From positions 32,954,501 through 33,018,500 of the forward strand of contig NC_134373.1 in NCBI RefSeq assembly GCF_035582795.1: 64,000 bases of DNA, read 5' to 3'. A model generated the notes under the pieces. It did not search any database. It was not told the origin of the DNA and saw only the letters and a program-made list of their open reading frames with translations. Shown here piece by piece: positions 1-10,345 of the stretch. The stretch is from Mycteria americana (Eukaryota > Chordata > Aves > Ciconiiformes > Ciconiidae). Made by a program: the position numbers and the translations under genes. Position 1 is the stretch's first letter. Each line of letters opens with the position of its first letter.

Positions 1-222
1 TATAACATAGAAAGAAATGTAATATTCATGTTCCTGGCTGCCAGTGCAGCGAGATCAGTGAGGGGTGAGTCAGCTCTGGGTGACTTTATATTGGTAAAGC
101 AAGAACAGGTGTTTCATACCGCTGCCTTGCACAGCTGAATGTGTCAAAGGGTGGATGAGAAACAGATTGCTAGTCAAGCTTAATTTTAGGTTTATCACTT
201 GTATCTGTTTACTGATCTTCAG
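1..222 (+). other. UMPS: UMPS intron, 3' end
   Basis: This is non-coding sequence ending in a pyrimidine-containing acceptor (…gatcttcag, AG at 221-222) directly before the UMPS exon that starts at 223. No further exon is visible. It is the last part of the intron between the fourth and fifth coding exons if the usual six-exon gene structure holds (inference). Confidence 0.75.
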
Positions 223-337
223 GTACAGATGGCTGAAAACAACTCGGATTTCGTTTTTGGATTCATATCTGGATCTAGAGTTAGTAATAAACCGGAATTT
301 CTTCACTTAACTCCAGGGGTGCAGCTGCAAACTGGAG
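223..337 (+). CDS. UMPS: Uridine monophosphate synthetase, penultimate coding exon
   Basis: UMPS is the cytosolic bifunctional enzyme that makes UMP from orotate (orotate phosphoribosyltransferase, then OMP decarboxylase) in pyrimidine synthesis. This 115-bp exon encodes part of the decarboxylase TIM barrel. Readable landmarks are [18 protein letters not shown] and [10 protein letters not shown], all typical of eukaryotic OMP decarboxylase near its C-terminus; the LTPGV segment lies by the active-site phosphate loop. The acceptor AG is at 221-222 and the donor GT at 338-339. The exon ends after one base of a glycine codon, completed by the GT that opens the next exon at 1159. No stop or frameshift is seen. 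Confidence 0.93.
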
Positions 338-1158
338 GTAACTTCTTCTGAAATATTTATAGTCTGTTTGTAAATACAGTAAGTGATCTAGCCTTCAGTG
401 AAAAAGTGACTTCTGAAGAGGGTTTGGTTGCTGATTCTCTGGTGGGAGGAGTCTGTGTTTGCCATTATGGGCCCTTCTTATTTCTGGGTACACTGATCCC
501 TTTCCTGGGAGCTCTGAAAGGCAACCAGCAGGCTACACAGCTTTGTTCATGTGCTGAGGTCTGTGCATACCATAAAGCACAGTCCTTAAAACATATGAAA
601 TGTCTTCAGATAGGTGTTAAGTTAGATGTACAACTACTCAGTAGGAGTAGAAAAAAAGATTTTTAACAAATACAGAAGTCTGACTGTAACACTGTTGATA
701 CTGATATAGATGCAGTATCCAATGGAAGTTTGGAAGTTTGGAATTAATGGAAGTTTTATACTGACTAAACAGATCATCACTGAACCAGGCAGGGGAAATG
801 TGTTTCTCTGCAATACTTAATTCTTATGAAACCTGAAGTGAAATCACAAGCAATGTTTGGGGGGTTTGCCTGTTTTAAGAAAGCTAAGGCGTATTTCAGT
901 AATCCTGATCAGTGGTGCTTTGCGTAACTGTTCCATCTATTGTGATTGGTAAGTCATGAAAAAGGAGGGAACTCTCTGTCAAATTTGACCTGTGTAATAG
1001 TGGGTTCGTTAGGTGGAGACACAGTCTCTAGTTATGTTTGTTGACTGTCAGGGTGAGAGCTGGAACAGCATGCCTGTTCTCTGCTCCAGCACCTCTTTGA
1101 AGCTTATTAGTAGATACAGCTTTGTACAAACTAAAAAAAAATTGTGTCTCTATTTCAG
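338..1158 (+). other. UMPS: UMPS last intron
   Basis: This 821-bp intron starts GTAACTTC and ends TATTTCAG. Short open frames here, such as 406-666, show no family resemblance and are treated as chance. I see nothing else in it. Confidence 0.85.
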
Positions 1159-1340
1159 GTGATAACCTTGGACAGAAGTACCTAAGCCCCCAGGAAGTTA
1201 TTGGTGAAAAAGGTTCAGATATCATTATTGTGGGACGTGGCATCTTGTCAGCTTCAGACCGTCTTCAAGAAGCAGAGAAGTACAGGAAGGCAGCTTGGGA
1301 GAGCTACGTAAGCAGACTTGGTATTTGTGCAGAAGATTGA
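1159..1340 (+). CDS. UMPS: Uridine monophosphate synthetase, last coding exon
   Basis: This is the C-terminal exon of the OMP decarboxylase domain. Readable landmarks are [27 protein letters not shown] (the phosphate-binding VGRGI segment of the barrel) and [11 protein letters not shown]. The TGA stop is at 1338-1340. With the previous exon it gives 98 codons plus a stop, which suits the end of a protein of about 480 residues. The protein ends in ICAED after SRLG, a few residues longer than the mammalian form as I recall it. The gene points toward ITGB5, the conserved tail-to-tail arrangement of these two genes in vertebrates (established knowledge). Confidence 0.95.
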
Positions 1341-1855
1341 AAGCAGGCCACTTTCCTAGTCAGTAAGCAAAGCTGATGGAGCTGCAGTCATCGTGAGACT
1401 TCCAGCTAAATACATAGACACTTCAGCCCGTAGAAAACTGCCCTTTTGGAGAAAAATCTGTTACTAACTAAATTATTTTTAATTGCACACACAGAGATCA
1501 AGTTGTACATGTCATGGTTGTTTGTTTTTTTAATATTTGAATGTATGAAACCAAAACTTCATGCCCAGTTTTTAGCCTTAATAGCTTTTCTCTGCTGAAA
1601 AATGTTGCATGAAACACTTCAAGAGTATTTGATTGGCTGTTGTTGCTTTTATTTCTTTTCCAACCCTCAAATTCCTTCTGGTTGTAGAAACAGTATTTTA
1701 CTGTTCTTAATAAGCTTCACCTGCAGACCGGACCTGCTCCCCCACTCTCACAGGATTGCTCAGCTTTGCTATTTCCAAGGAGCAAGTATGGGTCTTAATC
1801 CCACACTGTGAAACTGAATAATGTGTTGTTTAATAAATACTTTTTTGCTACTGTT
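1341..1855 (+). terminator. UMPS: UMPS 3' UTR and poly(A) signal
   Basis: AT-rich sequence follows the UMPS stop. A canonical AATAAA lies at 1832-1837 (context TTTAATAAATAC) with T-rich sequence just downstream, giving a 3' UTR of roughly 500 bases. The exact cleavage site is an estimate. Confidence 0.7.
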
Positions 1856-4800
1856 TTCCTTTCATTGGATCTGTAAGTCTTCCTTCTGTGGCAGTGTGAA
1901 ATACTGTTTTCAGAACCCCAGTATTATAAGTCATTCTAGTGTGTCTGTGACTGCAGGAATTACTCATGATTCTGTTTACAGGAGCTACAAGGAATTTGTC
2001 AGAGCAACTAGTTGTGTGCTTAACTACAGTGGACCTCTTGATTCCTCTAATGAGAAACATGTACTTTATTGACTTTTATGACAATAGCTGGAATACTTCC
2101 AGGAATTACTTTCCACTCTGCACGATGAATAAGGAGAAGTAGAAATATCTTGTATGATTGGTTTTGATTAGAAAGGATGGAATAACCTTAAATATATCTA
2201 GTCTATGTGTGGTGGAAATTGGCTTGAATTTTCATTGCTATCAAGAAGGCAAAGGCGAATGGTGATGCAGTTCTAGGCTGCTGCTGTTCCTGTGTGATGC
2301 AAAGCACACAGAGAAAGCTGGGTCCCTTTCATACACTTACCTGTAGACTAGGAACAACTATATCTAGTGAGAAGAGTTTTTTGGCATTAGTACTGGACTC
2401 TTCGCTAAGCCTTTCAAAGTAGGGGATTGGAGTTATGCTGAAGTTCAAAAGGAGAGGTTTTTTTGGTTGTTGGTTGGATTAACCTATGCAGAGTGCCTAA
2501 GACCAAGGGACGCAGGCTTGGATCTGAGGGCTTTGCCTTATGCTTCTTGTATTTCTGACGTTGTGCTCTGTTGGCAGCCAGACTTCAGAAACATACAACT
2601 GAAAGACTTCCTCGCTGTCTGGGTGTGTTGGGGGTGATGACTTTACCCTTTCACACTCCACATGCCCTGGAAGTATGCTTCCACTCACCTTTATGATGGG
2701 GCTGCTTATGGGGCTTAGGAGTTGGTTGTTGTGGAGAGAATATTAGAACTTACTCAGTGTGTGTTTTTTGTTTTCCTTGGGGCTACCGTTTGCTTCAATA
2801 GTCTTCTTATGTGTCATCATTTACATCTGGAGAACTCCATCCAGGGAAGATGGAGGCTCTCTTGACCACCTTTCACAGCTGGAACTTGATGAGTGTGCTG
2901 TATCTTGTGCAGCCACCCTGCAACTGTCTGTGAGTCATGATATTTCACATCAACTTCTAAGAAGTTCCAGTCCTTCAAAGTGAACAGAGGACTTGGGATT
3001 TATTTACTTTCTCATCTCAATTATCTCATGGCCTTGAGGCCTATAGCAGAAACAAGACTTTCTCACTTAACTGTTTTGCAGAAAATCACTTTTTCCACCA
3101 GAGGGAGCTGAGACTCTCTTTTTCAGGAGAGTCGACGCCCTCGCTCTTCTACAGCTAATAGTTTCCAATGATGATACCAACTCTAGATATGCTTAGGATG
3201 AAAATCTGTCTGGTTTTCAACAAGTTACGCCCTTGCTGATGCCCTCACTTAAAACAGTAGAGTTTACCAGAAAGCTGCCTCGGGCTGGAGTTCAGCACTG
3301 TATGTTGTTGTAGGCTCACTGTTACAGCGCAAGCAGAATTTTGTGAGTTCAGTACCTTCCACTAACTATGCTGAATCACGTTAAGCGGGTAGCTGACATC
3401 CATGCAGCTAAATCCCTGAGCAGGCTCTTCGGAGAGCTAGTTTATCAGGCCTCTAGCTGAAAAAATAGCAACCGGATTTGGAGAGATGGATGTTGATCTA
3501 ATATCCAGTCACTTTTAGAGGATATGTGCAACTCATTTTCTTTACAAAACAAGTTCTGAGGAACAGATCGATTGGAAAACTTCATTTCGCAGTCCTTCAT
3601 TGTGCACTCAGTAAATCATCCAGAAAGAGCTGTATTCTGGTGCTTCATTTGACACCAGTGTCACAAACATTTCAATTAGTAAAACAAAAACATGTTACCT
3701 CCTATATGCATTCTTCTGTCAGAATGATTATAGTAAACAAGTGTGTGCACTTTCTTTGAGGCACCTGAAAGTGATTAAAAATCCATTTCAAATTAAGAAC
3801 AAATGTTAATTTCCTTGCTTGCCCCTGCTGCTCACATTCATAGCATAGTTCCTGCTGTTGGTCCCAACTGTTCCTAACATGGGAACTAGGTCACAATTTA
3901 CAAAACTCATTTGCATCATAATATATGAATCTGAAAGTCTTGCAGTTCATTCTCTGATCTGATCGAGTCTGGGGTAGAGGCATAAGGCTATATTTAAATT
4001 AATGGGTCATCCCATGATTTATATTATCTGGCAAGTAGGCTTTTATATGAAATTGTAATCCTTAATCCATTCTGGAGTATGGTTTATAACAGAATGAAAG
4101 GATATCACGCTTTTCATAGTGAAATAAGACTGTGATCAAGTGTCAGTGCTTGCAGCAGAAAGAAGGCTGACTTGCTGCTATTTCTGAGCAGCATAGTGCG
4201 GACTGTGAGAGAGACCAGCACAAGCTGGAACCATTAAGGAATTATTATATAGCTTTTGATATTTGTATGTAAAGGTTACTCTGTCTCTCGGAGGTTGTGG
4301 GTATCTGTCTAGCGTGAGGAGTGCTGTGTCAAGAGAACCCAGCTGGGGCACTTTAATTGGTTTAACTGCATAAGCACAGTGCTTTACTCAGACTTAAAAT
4401 TCTTGCAAAATCTTGATAAACCCAGCACCGAATTAAAACCAGCTGAGTTAAAATGTTTGTCCTTAAAAGTATGATTTGTATGTCACAATATCAACATTGC
4501 TTTATTAAGCAATAGTTGACAGGCCATATTATAGTTTCCATAGCCTATTCTATGAAAATTTATTTAAGACTTAATCCCAGAAAAATAACTGAATCACTTC
4601 CCTTTAAATTTACTTGGAAAGCCTGTTGCTGTGGATTTTTTAGCAAGCGACACAAACATTGCATTTAGGGAACAGACCAAAGGAATGTGAAACACCCAGA
4701 GGAAGTTTGTTTCCAGATCTGAGTTTTGGAGGTCACTGTCTCAGGGAAATGGTCTGCTTTGGAAGGCTTGTAACTGGACTGTGGGCTAGACAGGCTGGAT

Positions 4801-5413
4801 GTTTTGTTTGTTTATAATCACTCTTGGTTCTTGGTCGGTCTGTACCACAATGGCAAGTACAGCTTCATGTTCGAACGCTGCAGCAAATTAAAACTCAGCC
4901 TGGTGCCTGCTCCAGCTTCAGGTTTTCCTCTAACTCTTCTGGCAGACATTTGCAGGCTTGGAGCTGTGACCCTGCCTGCGTGTCTGGGTTGACTTTGTCC
5001 TCAGTCTCGGTTCTCTGTTTCTGCATGACCCATGGCCTCCTCTGAACTTTTTCTCATAAGCTGATGCTATCCACAGTCAGGCTGTGAAAATGCAGGGTTG
5101 TAGGTGGAGGCTGGCCAGTGTGGAGAACAGGAGGAAGCCTGAGCAAGGCTGTAACTGTGAAGTTCTTGCTTATAGCATGGTCTCCTGAGCAGAAGTGTGG
5201 TGGTATGCCATAGGTTGTGTTTAGCCCAAAAAAGTATTGCAGGAGGAGAAGCTAAGCTAGTGCTTTTGATCTGATCGCTTTTGATCTGTTCCTGAACAAC
5301 TAATGCCTTCTTGTAAAAGAGACTTTCACAAACAGGACTCTTTAGACAGGGAAATTCTGCAGTGTTCCCTGCAGCTGATAATTTCTGCTTTTCTGAGAGG
5401 TATCATTTTAGGC
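1856..5413. other. Intergenic stretch without recognised genes
   Basis: This AT-rich sequence lies between the UMPS poly(A) site and the provirus. Open frames are short (up to about 80 codons), lack splice context and match no family I know. I see no LTR, LINE or RNA gene here. Confidence 0.7.
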
Positions 5414-6519
5414 TGATGGTGGGAGCAGCCATGAAGGCGACCTGATTATAAGGGGGAAAATATTGAACAGAAAAAGACCTCTGCTCAAATATTGACAAAG
5501 AAAATGCCTGCCAGCCTGGGAACCAGGCCTGGGAACCAGACGCATCCTTGAGGAGTGCAGCTGGCATCCTTGAAGTGCAGCTGGATACCGAGAAACCACG
5601 GACAGCCCGAGATACCATTGATAAGCACAAAAAACAAGGAACTGTAACAGCAACTTATCGTCTGGAAAGGTGAAAAAAAAGTTTGGAAAAGGGGGAAAAC
5701 ATCCTGAGAAAGTAAGCGTTGGTAACTGCCATTGACTGTTCTAACTGACAGAACAGAAAAACAGTCTGATAAAACAAAAATTGGTCTGAGAGAATAGAAA
5801 GCATCACCAGTTATTGGCTGTGCCAGGTGAAAAACAGAAATTAGCAGCGTCTATTGGCTGCTCTGAGTGGTGGTGTCCTACGCCCCTTTATGTCTCTGTG
5901 ATATAAAAAGGACGTACTTTTTACCCAAAGTGGAGCCTCTTTCCTGCATACGAACCCCTTTTCCCCATGAGATTTCCTCGGCAGAGCAGACCCTCACCAG
6001 GGACTCTGGGCTGACTCCGGGATCCGTGATTTGGAGATCATCGTCCATGTGGGACTTCGTCTGTTGTCGACTGGCCCTGCTTCTGGGACGGGTTTGATTG
6101 GCCCCACTGCTGGGATCGGTTTGATGAGCACTTGGTACCGGTAACATTTTTTTATATATATATATATATATATATGTATACACAAAGGCCTGCATGTAAG
6201 TAATTACTGATAAGTATATTTGCTGCTTTACTAGTGGTAATTCTGTAGTAACTTGTAATATTGAAATATAGACTTGCTGATAATATTGATTGCTGCTGCT
6301 GTGGAAATATATGTTTGCTTTCTGGTAGTAATTTGTAGTATAGATATACTTGTCCTGCTAATTGTGACTATACTTGCCTTGATAGTAGTAAACTGTAGTG
6401 AAGTAAAGAACATAGGTAATATATCCCCCTGTCGTTGTGCGTGACGGAGTCCTGCAAACGTGCAAACAGTTGCAATCTTTGCCCACCCGCAGGCCAGGTA
6501 ACCCTTCTGGGTTGTGGCA
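5414..6519 (+). repeat. 5' LTR of the provirus
   Basis: It begins TGATGGTGGGAGCAG and ends GGGTTGTGGCA (TG…CA), and it pairs along its length with 19383-20479. U3 carries three inverted CCAAT boxes (ATTGG at 5780, 5813 and 5853) upstream of a TATA box at 5902. A (TA)n tract lies at about 6153-6175. The 5' copy has TGATGGTGGGAGC where the 3' copy has TGATGGGAGC. The AATAAA seen in the 3' copy is not preserved here. Confidence 0.9.
5902..5909 (+). promoter_or_regulatory. TATA box of the 5' LTR
   Basis: TATAAAAA lies in the context GTGATATAAAAAGGACG, about 45 bases downstream of the nearest inverted CCAAT box. The same block is kept in the 3' LTR at 19853. Transcription would start about 30 bases downstream, on the + strand. 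Confidence 0.7.
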
Positions 6520-6523
6520 TTAT

Positions 6524-6541
6524 TCGGTTTCAGAAGTGGGG
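6524..6541 (+). promoter_or_regulatory. Primer-binding site, tRNA-Leu type
   Basis: A few bases after the LTR end the sequence reads TCGGTTTCAGAAGTGGGG. This resembles the tRNA-Leu primer site used by ERV-L elements (a TGGTNTCAGAAGTGGG pattern, from established knowledge), with the first bases altered. It supports class III and marks the border between LTR and interior. Confidence 0.65.
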
Positions 6542-6559
6542 TCCTGTGATACACAGCTC

Positions 6560-8110
6560 ATGGATGCTTGGGAGAAGGCAGTAGAAGAGCAGCGAAAATG
6601 GCAAGAGGCTAAGGGGTGGAAAACCCCTCGGTGGGACAGGGATTGGGTGTCTGAGAATTGGTCGAATTGGGAAATGCTGCGAGCAGAGTTTCAGAAGTGG
6701 CAGGACGCTCATAAAGGCAAAGCAGAGGATGACAAGGGGGCCTTCATCGGGCTTCTCACAGAAGCGTTGGCGGCTGTGGGCGCTTTGTTTAACACTGCTA
6801 CGCAGGAACTGGAAGCTTTGCAGCAAGCTAAGGATGCAGAAGCGCGAGCAGTTGCCTTTGAATCCCATAGTTTTGTTACGAACCAATTAGTTAGACAATT
6901 AGAAACAAATCTCAGACCTCTGGCTATACGACAGCTAGCGCAAGAGCCTACATGCCTGGTCTCAGAAAGCGAGATCATTGAAAAGATACACATACTGAAA
7001 ATGGATAATGAGGAGGGCTTTGATTCTGGCAGCAGGTCTTCCACCCCTGCTTCGTTACCCGAGCATCGTCTGGATAACGCAGCCCCCTCGTACCCTAGCA
7101 TTAAAACTTCCCCGGTACAACTCCCAGCTCCTGCCAGAGAGGAGGGTGCTCGCCCGCTGCCTGGGGTCACAACGACCACCGCGAATTTTAACGCAGAACA
7201 GCTAAGGCAGCTGTCTTTCCAGTACGGCAAAAAGCCCCATGAGGACTGGGTGGGATGGGTGGTGCGGTGCTACCAGCTGGGGGCTGGAACCGTGATCCTT
7301 AATCAGACTGAGGCCGGACAAATATTCCTGGGAGGAAGAATATTTCTCTTAAACCCCCATGCAGGGGCCAGACTGAATACCTTCTCCCTGTTATCTTCCA
7401 TAATACATGCTGTCAGAAAAATGCCGGGACCTCTGGGATATCTCCCTCCCCCTCCCTGGAGTACTCCCGATGGGTTTTCCGGATGGACGATGAGACTGGC
7501 TGCTCGGGATGTCCTTAAGGGACAAGGGGATATACCGCGGGATATGATGGCTGTGCCAGCAACAGCAGCAGGGAAACTAAAACTCTTGCGAAATGCAGCA
7601 CCCGGGGGGCCAAAGAACCTGGCCTTAATGTTACGCCATGAAACCTGGGACTGGAATACCATAATGGCCCAAGGTCTGCAAAATTGGACAGCCCTTATGG
7701 GGAGGCAACGAGGACGGGGAAGCACCCCCGAAACGGTAGTCTGTAAAAGGGAAGGTCGAGTCAGGGTCGTTCAGATGCTAAAGGGAGGTCAGAGGAATAA
7801 GAATAAGGGACAAAATGCTCAAAATGCTGAAATTAATCCATCCAACGCAAAACAATCCCCTGGCAAACAGGAGCGCGATCTGGAACGGAGACGCTTATGG
7901 GATCTCCTGCGAGGAATAGGCTTCACAGCAGGCCAGTTAGAGGGGATGCCGATGTTCGTCTTGCAGAGACTGTGGGATAAACGCGACGGGGACAGCACCA
8001 GCAGCCCCGGGGCAGTGAAGGGGCTGGGTGGTGTGAGTCCCTCTGCTTCCCCCATCCCAGACAACCTTGTTCTGTCTGCTCCCCCGACCCCGCTACCTGA
8101 AAACGAATAG
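6560..8110 (+). CDS. gag: Retroviral Gag polyprotein, ERV-L type, uninterrupted
   Basis: This is the structural precursor that would form the virus particle. The first methionine after the primer site is at 6560, giving 516 codons to the stop at 8108-8110. The frame is also open upstream into the LTR, to a methionine at 6437, but that one lies before the primer site. The N-terminal third is rich in W, E, K and Q and predicted helical. The capsid region has EDWVGWVVRCYQLGAG followed by an EAGQ segment, which I relate to the ERV-L Gag signature (…WLVRCWDNGA…, by memory). I see no CCHC zinc knuckle in the basic, Q/N-rich C-terminus. It is notable that this frame is intact while pro, pol and env are broken. 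Confidence 0.85.
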   Translation: MDAWEKAVEEQRKWQEAKGWKTPRWDRDWVSENWSNWEMLRAEFQKWQDAHKGKAEDDKGAFIGLLTEALAAVGALFNTATQELEALQQAKDAEARAVAFESHSFVTNQLVRQLETNLRPLAIRQLAQEPTCLVSESEIIEKIHILKMDNEEGFDSGSRSSTPASLPEHRLDNAAPSYPSIKTSPVQLPAPAREEGARPLPGVTTTTANFNAEQLRQLSFQYGKKPHEDWVGWVVRCYQLGAGTVILNQTEAGQIFLGGRIFLLNPHAGARLNTFSLLSSIIHAVRKMPGPLGYLPPPPWSTPDGFSGWTMRLAARDVLKGQGDIPRDMMAVPATAAGKLKLLRNAAPGGPKNLALMLRHETWDWNTIMAQGLQNWTALMGRQRGRGSTPETVVCKREGRVRVVQMLKGGQRNKNKGQNAQNAEINPSNAKQSPGKQERDLERRRLWDLLRGIGFTAGQLEGMPMFVLQRLWDKRDGDSTSSPGAVKGLGGVSPSASPIPDNLVLSAPPTPLPENE

Positions 8111-8343
8111 AGGAGCTCCCAACATGGGCCCAGGGAGAGCCAATGACCCCTCCCAGGTGGCCAAAATTTTTGGAATTAATATTGGCACCGTTGTATACCA
8201 TTAATAGTGAATGGCAAATACTCCGTCTCTTTTCTTATGGGTACAGGAGCCTCAATATCAATAATTAAAGCTGAGGCTGCTCTTGGGTTAATTCAGAAAG
8301 GATTTCTATAGTAGCGATTACCAGGAAAAGATGAGAGCTCCCC
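8111..8343 (+). pseudogene. pro: Retroviral protease remnant with catalytic Asp lost
   Basis: After the gag stop, in another frame, codons 8207-8290 read as a retropepsin flank: NGKYSVSFLMGTGASIS. The conserved L-x-D-T-G-A active-site loop is present as LMGTGAS at 8234-8254, with Gly (GGT, 8240-8242) where the catalytic Asp belongs. No intact open frame spans the domain. The loop identification is by pattern; boundaries are approximate. Confidence 0.6.
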
Positions 8344-9541
8344 GTGGCCAGGATAAAATTGGCTCTGCCTGGTGGAAGGACACTGAGACCTATAGTGGCA
8401 GTAGGGCTTTTAAGTATTTTGAATATGGATATATTAAAATCCCAGACTGTTAATACTCCATTAGGCTCTCAGACCCTCAGACCCAGAACTCTAATTTCTA
8501 TCGATAAAATACCTGCTGTGGAGGCTATTGCTTTTCTGTTACAGGCACCCCGGTTACCTAAAAGTCCCTTCACCCACGTATGGCAGTACTGTATTAGCCC
8601 TGACGCCTCACAAGGCATAACTGCTCTCATCCAGGATTTAGGACAACGGGGTATTATTCAGAAAACTAATTCACCATATAACTCCCCGTACGGCCTGTCC
8701 GTAAGTGTGACAGCACCTGGTGTTTGGTGGTAGACTGTCGTAAATTAAATGAAAATACTGGACCCTTACATGCTGCTGTCCCCTCTATTACAAACCTTAT
8801 TTTTTCTATAGAGCAAGCAGCCCAGCCTTGGATGGCTGCCTTATGTTTTTTGCGGTCCCACTACAGCCTGAGGATCGAGAGAGATTCACTTTTACCTTTT
8901 ACACGAGAGAGGCAGAATACAGTTTGCTTTTACCCGATTACCCCAAGGGTTCAAACGCAGCCCTACGTTGTCACACCAGGCTTTAGCTAGGGAATCAGAA
9001 CAAGTCCCACAGGAGCCAGGGGTGACAGTGTATCAATACACAGATGACATTTAAATGGAGGTGATTCCCCCAGTAAGGTCCAAATGATGCGTGATCGCTC
9101 TGGGGACTGTAGGATTCTGGCAAGCACATTTTCCAAAGTTTGGTATAATTGCTCAACCCTTACACAATCTGTTAAAGAGCCACGCTACCTGGGCATGGGC
9201 AGTTATTAATGAAGAAGCATTTCATTTATTAATATGCTGTGTTTCAGAACATCAGGCTATGGCCCCATAATACCAAGAGCCTGCATATAGGACATACAGA
9301 GAGAGGATATCAACGGGGATTGTAGCAACGAGCTCCTGGTAAAGCCCAATTAACTCCTATACCATTCGGATGAAAGGGGGGGCAAGGTTCCTGGTCAGGG
9401 TATTTGCCTTGGGAAAAATCTTGCTGACTCCTGATACAGCCCTATTAGATACAGACCCCATCGCATGAGGCATACTTTCAGAAATACAAACCCCGTTCTC
9501 TGTTCTTAAAAGAGTCAGAGAGTCCGCTGCCATTCCCTAGG
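8344..9541 (+). pseudogene. pol: Reverse transcriptase remnant (pol), broken
   Basis: Fragments in changing frames correspond to the start of a retroviral reverse transcriptase: SPDASQGITALIQDL and IIQKTNSPYNSP at 8599-8690, then LVVDCRKLNENTGPLHAAVP (8719-8780), whose AAVP ending resembles class III enzymes. A degraded palm follows, and the YxDD catalytic motif appears as YTDD at 9037-9048 with a stop two codons later. GFWQAHFPKFGIIAQPL (from about 9114) is the thumb/connection region. Several frameshifts, stops and missing pieces are visible. No integrase (HHCC or DDE) could be found before or after the LINE block. Not functional. Confidence 0.8.
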
Positions 9542-9630
9542 GATAGAATGGAATAGTTCAGTTGGAAGGGACCTGCAATGATCACCTAGTCCAACTGCCT
9601 GACCAATTCAGGACTGAACAAAAGTTAAAG
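9542..9630 (-). mobile_element. CR1 LINE 3'-end fragment
   Basis: About 90 bases match the 3' UTR tail of a CR1 subfamily, read on the - strand (…CAGTTGGACTAGGTGATC… TCCCTTCCAACTGAAC). It directly adjoins the tail of the next CR1 piece. It may be the 3' end of an older copy into which the neighbours inserted, or a separate truncated insertion. Confidence 0.75.
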
Positions 9631-10263
9631 CATAGAATCATAGAATAGTTTGGGTTGGAAAGGACCTTTACAGGTCATCTAGTCCAACCCCCCTGCAAGA
9701 GCAGGGACATCTTTAACTAGATCAGGTTGCTCAGAGCCCCATCCAACCTGACCTTGAATGTTTCCAGGGATGGCGTCTCCACTACCTCTCTGGGCAACCT
9801 GTTCCAGTGCCTCACCACCCTCATTGTAAAAAATTTCTGTCTTAAATCCAGTCTAAATCTGCCCTCCCTTAGTTTAAAACCATTGCTCCTTGTCCTGTCA
9901 CAACAGGCCTTGCTAAAAAGTCTGTCCCCGTCTTTCCTATAGGCCCCCTTTAAGTACTGGAAGGCTTCTATAAGGTCTCCCTGCAGCCTTCTCTTCTCCA
10001 GGCTGAACAGCCCCAACTCTCTCAGCCTGTCATTGTAGGAGAGGTGTTCCATCCCTCTGATCATTTTTGTGTCCCTCCTCTGGACCCAATCCAACAGCTC
10101 CATGTCCTTCTTGTGCTGAGGGCTCCAGAGCTGGACGCAGTACTGCAGGTGGGGTCTCACCAGAGCAGAGCAGAGGGGCAGAACCACCTCCCTCGACCTG
10201 CTGGCCACACTTCTTTGGATGCAGCCCAGGATACAGTTGGCTTTCTGGGCTGCGAGCACACAT
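9631..10263 (-). mobile_element. CR1 LINE, 5'-truncated, with RT C-terminal region
   Basis: On the - strand, codons 10259-9717 form an open C-terminal stretch of CR1 ORF2 with landmarks [37 protein letters not shown] and [19 protein letters not shown]. The 3' UTR and the tail ATTCTATGATTCTATG follow at about 9631-9716. The subfamily clearly differs from the next copy: it has [11 protein letters not shown] where the neighbour has [11 protein letters not shown]. The region upstream of about 10263 is cut off by the next CR1's tail. Confidence 0.9.
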
Positions 10264-10345
10264 TACAGAATCACAGAATTGCATAGGTTGGAAAAGACCT
10301 TTAAGATCATCAAGTCCAACCGTAAACCTAGCACTGCCAAGTCCA

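Noticed and set aside
6709..7230. 173-codon open frame on the - strand
   Set aside because: Shadow of gag. The + strand frame carries the recognisable capsid motif.
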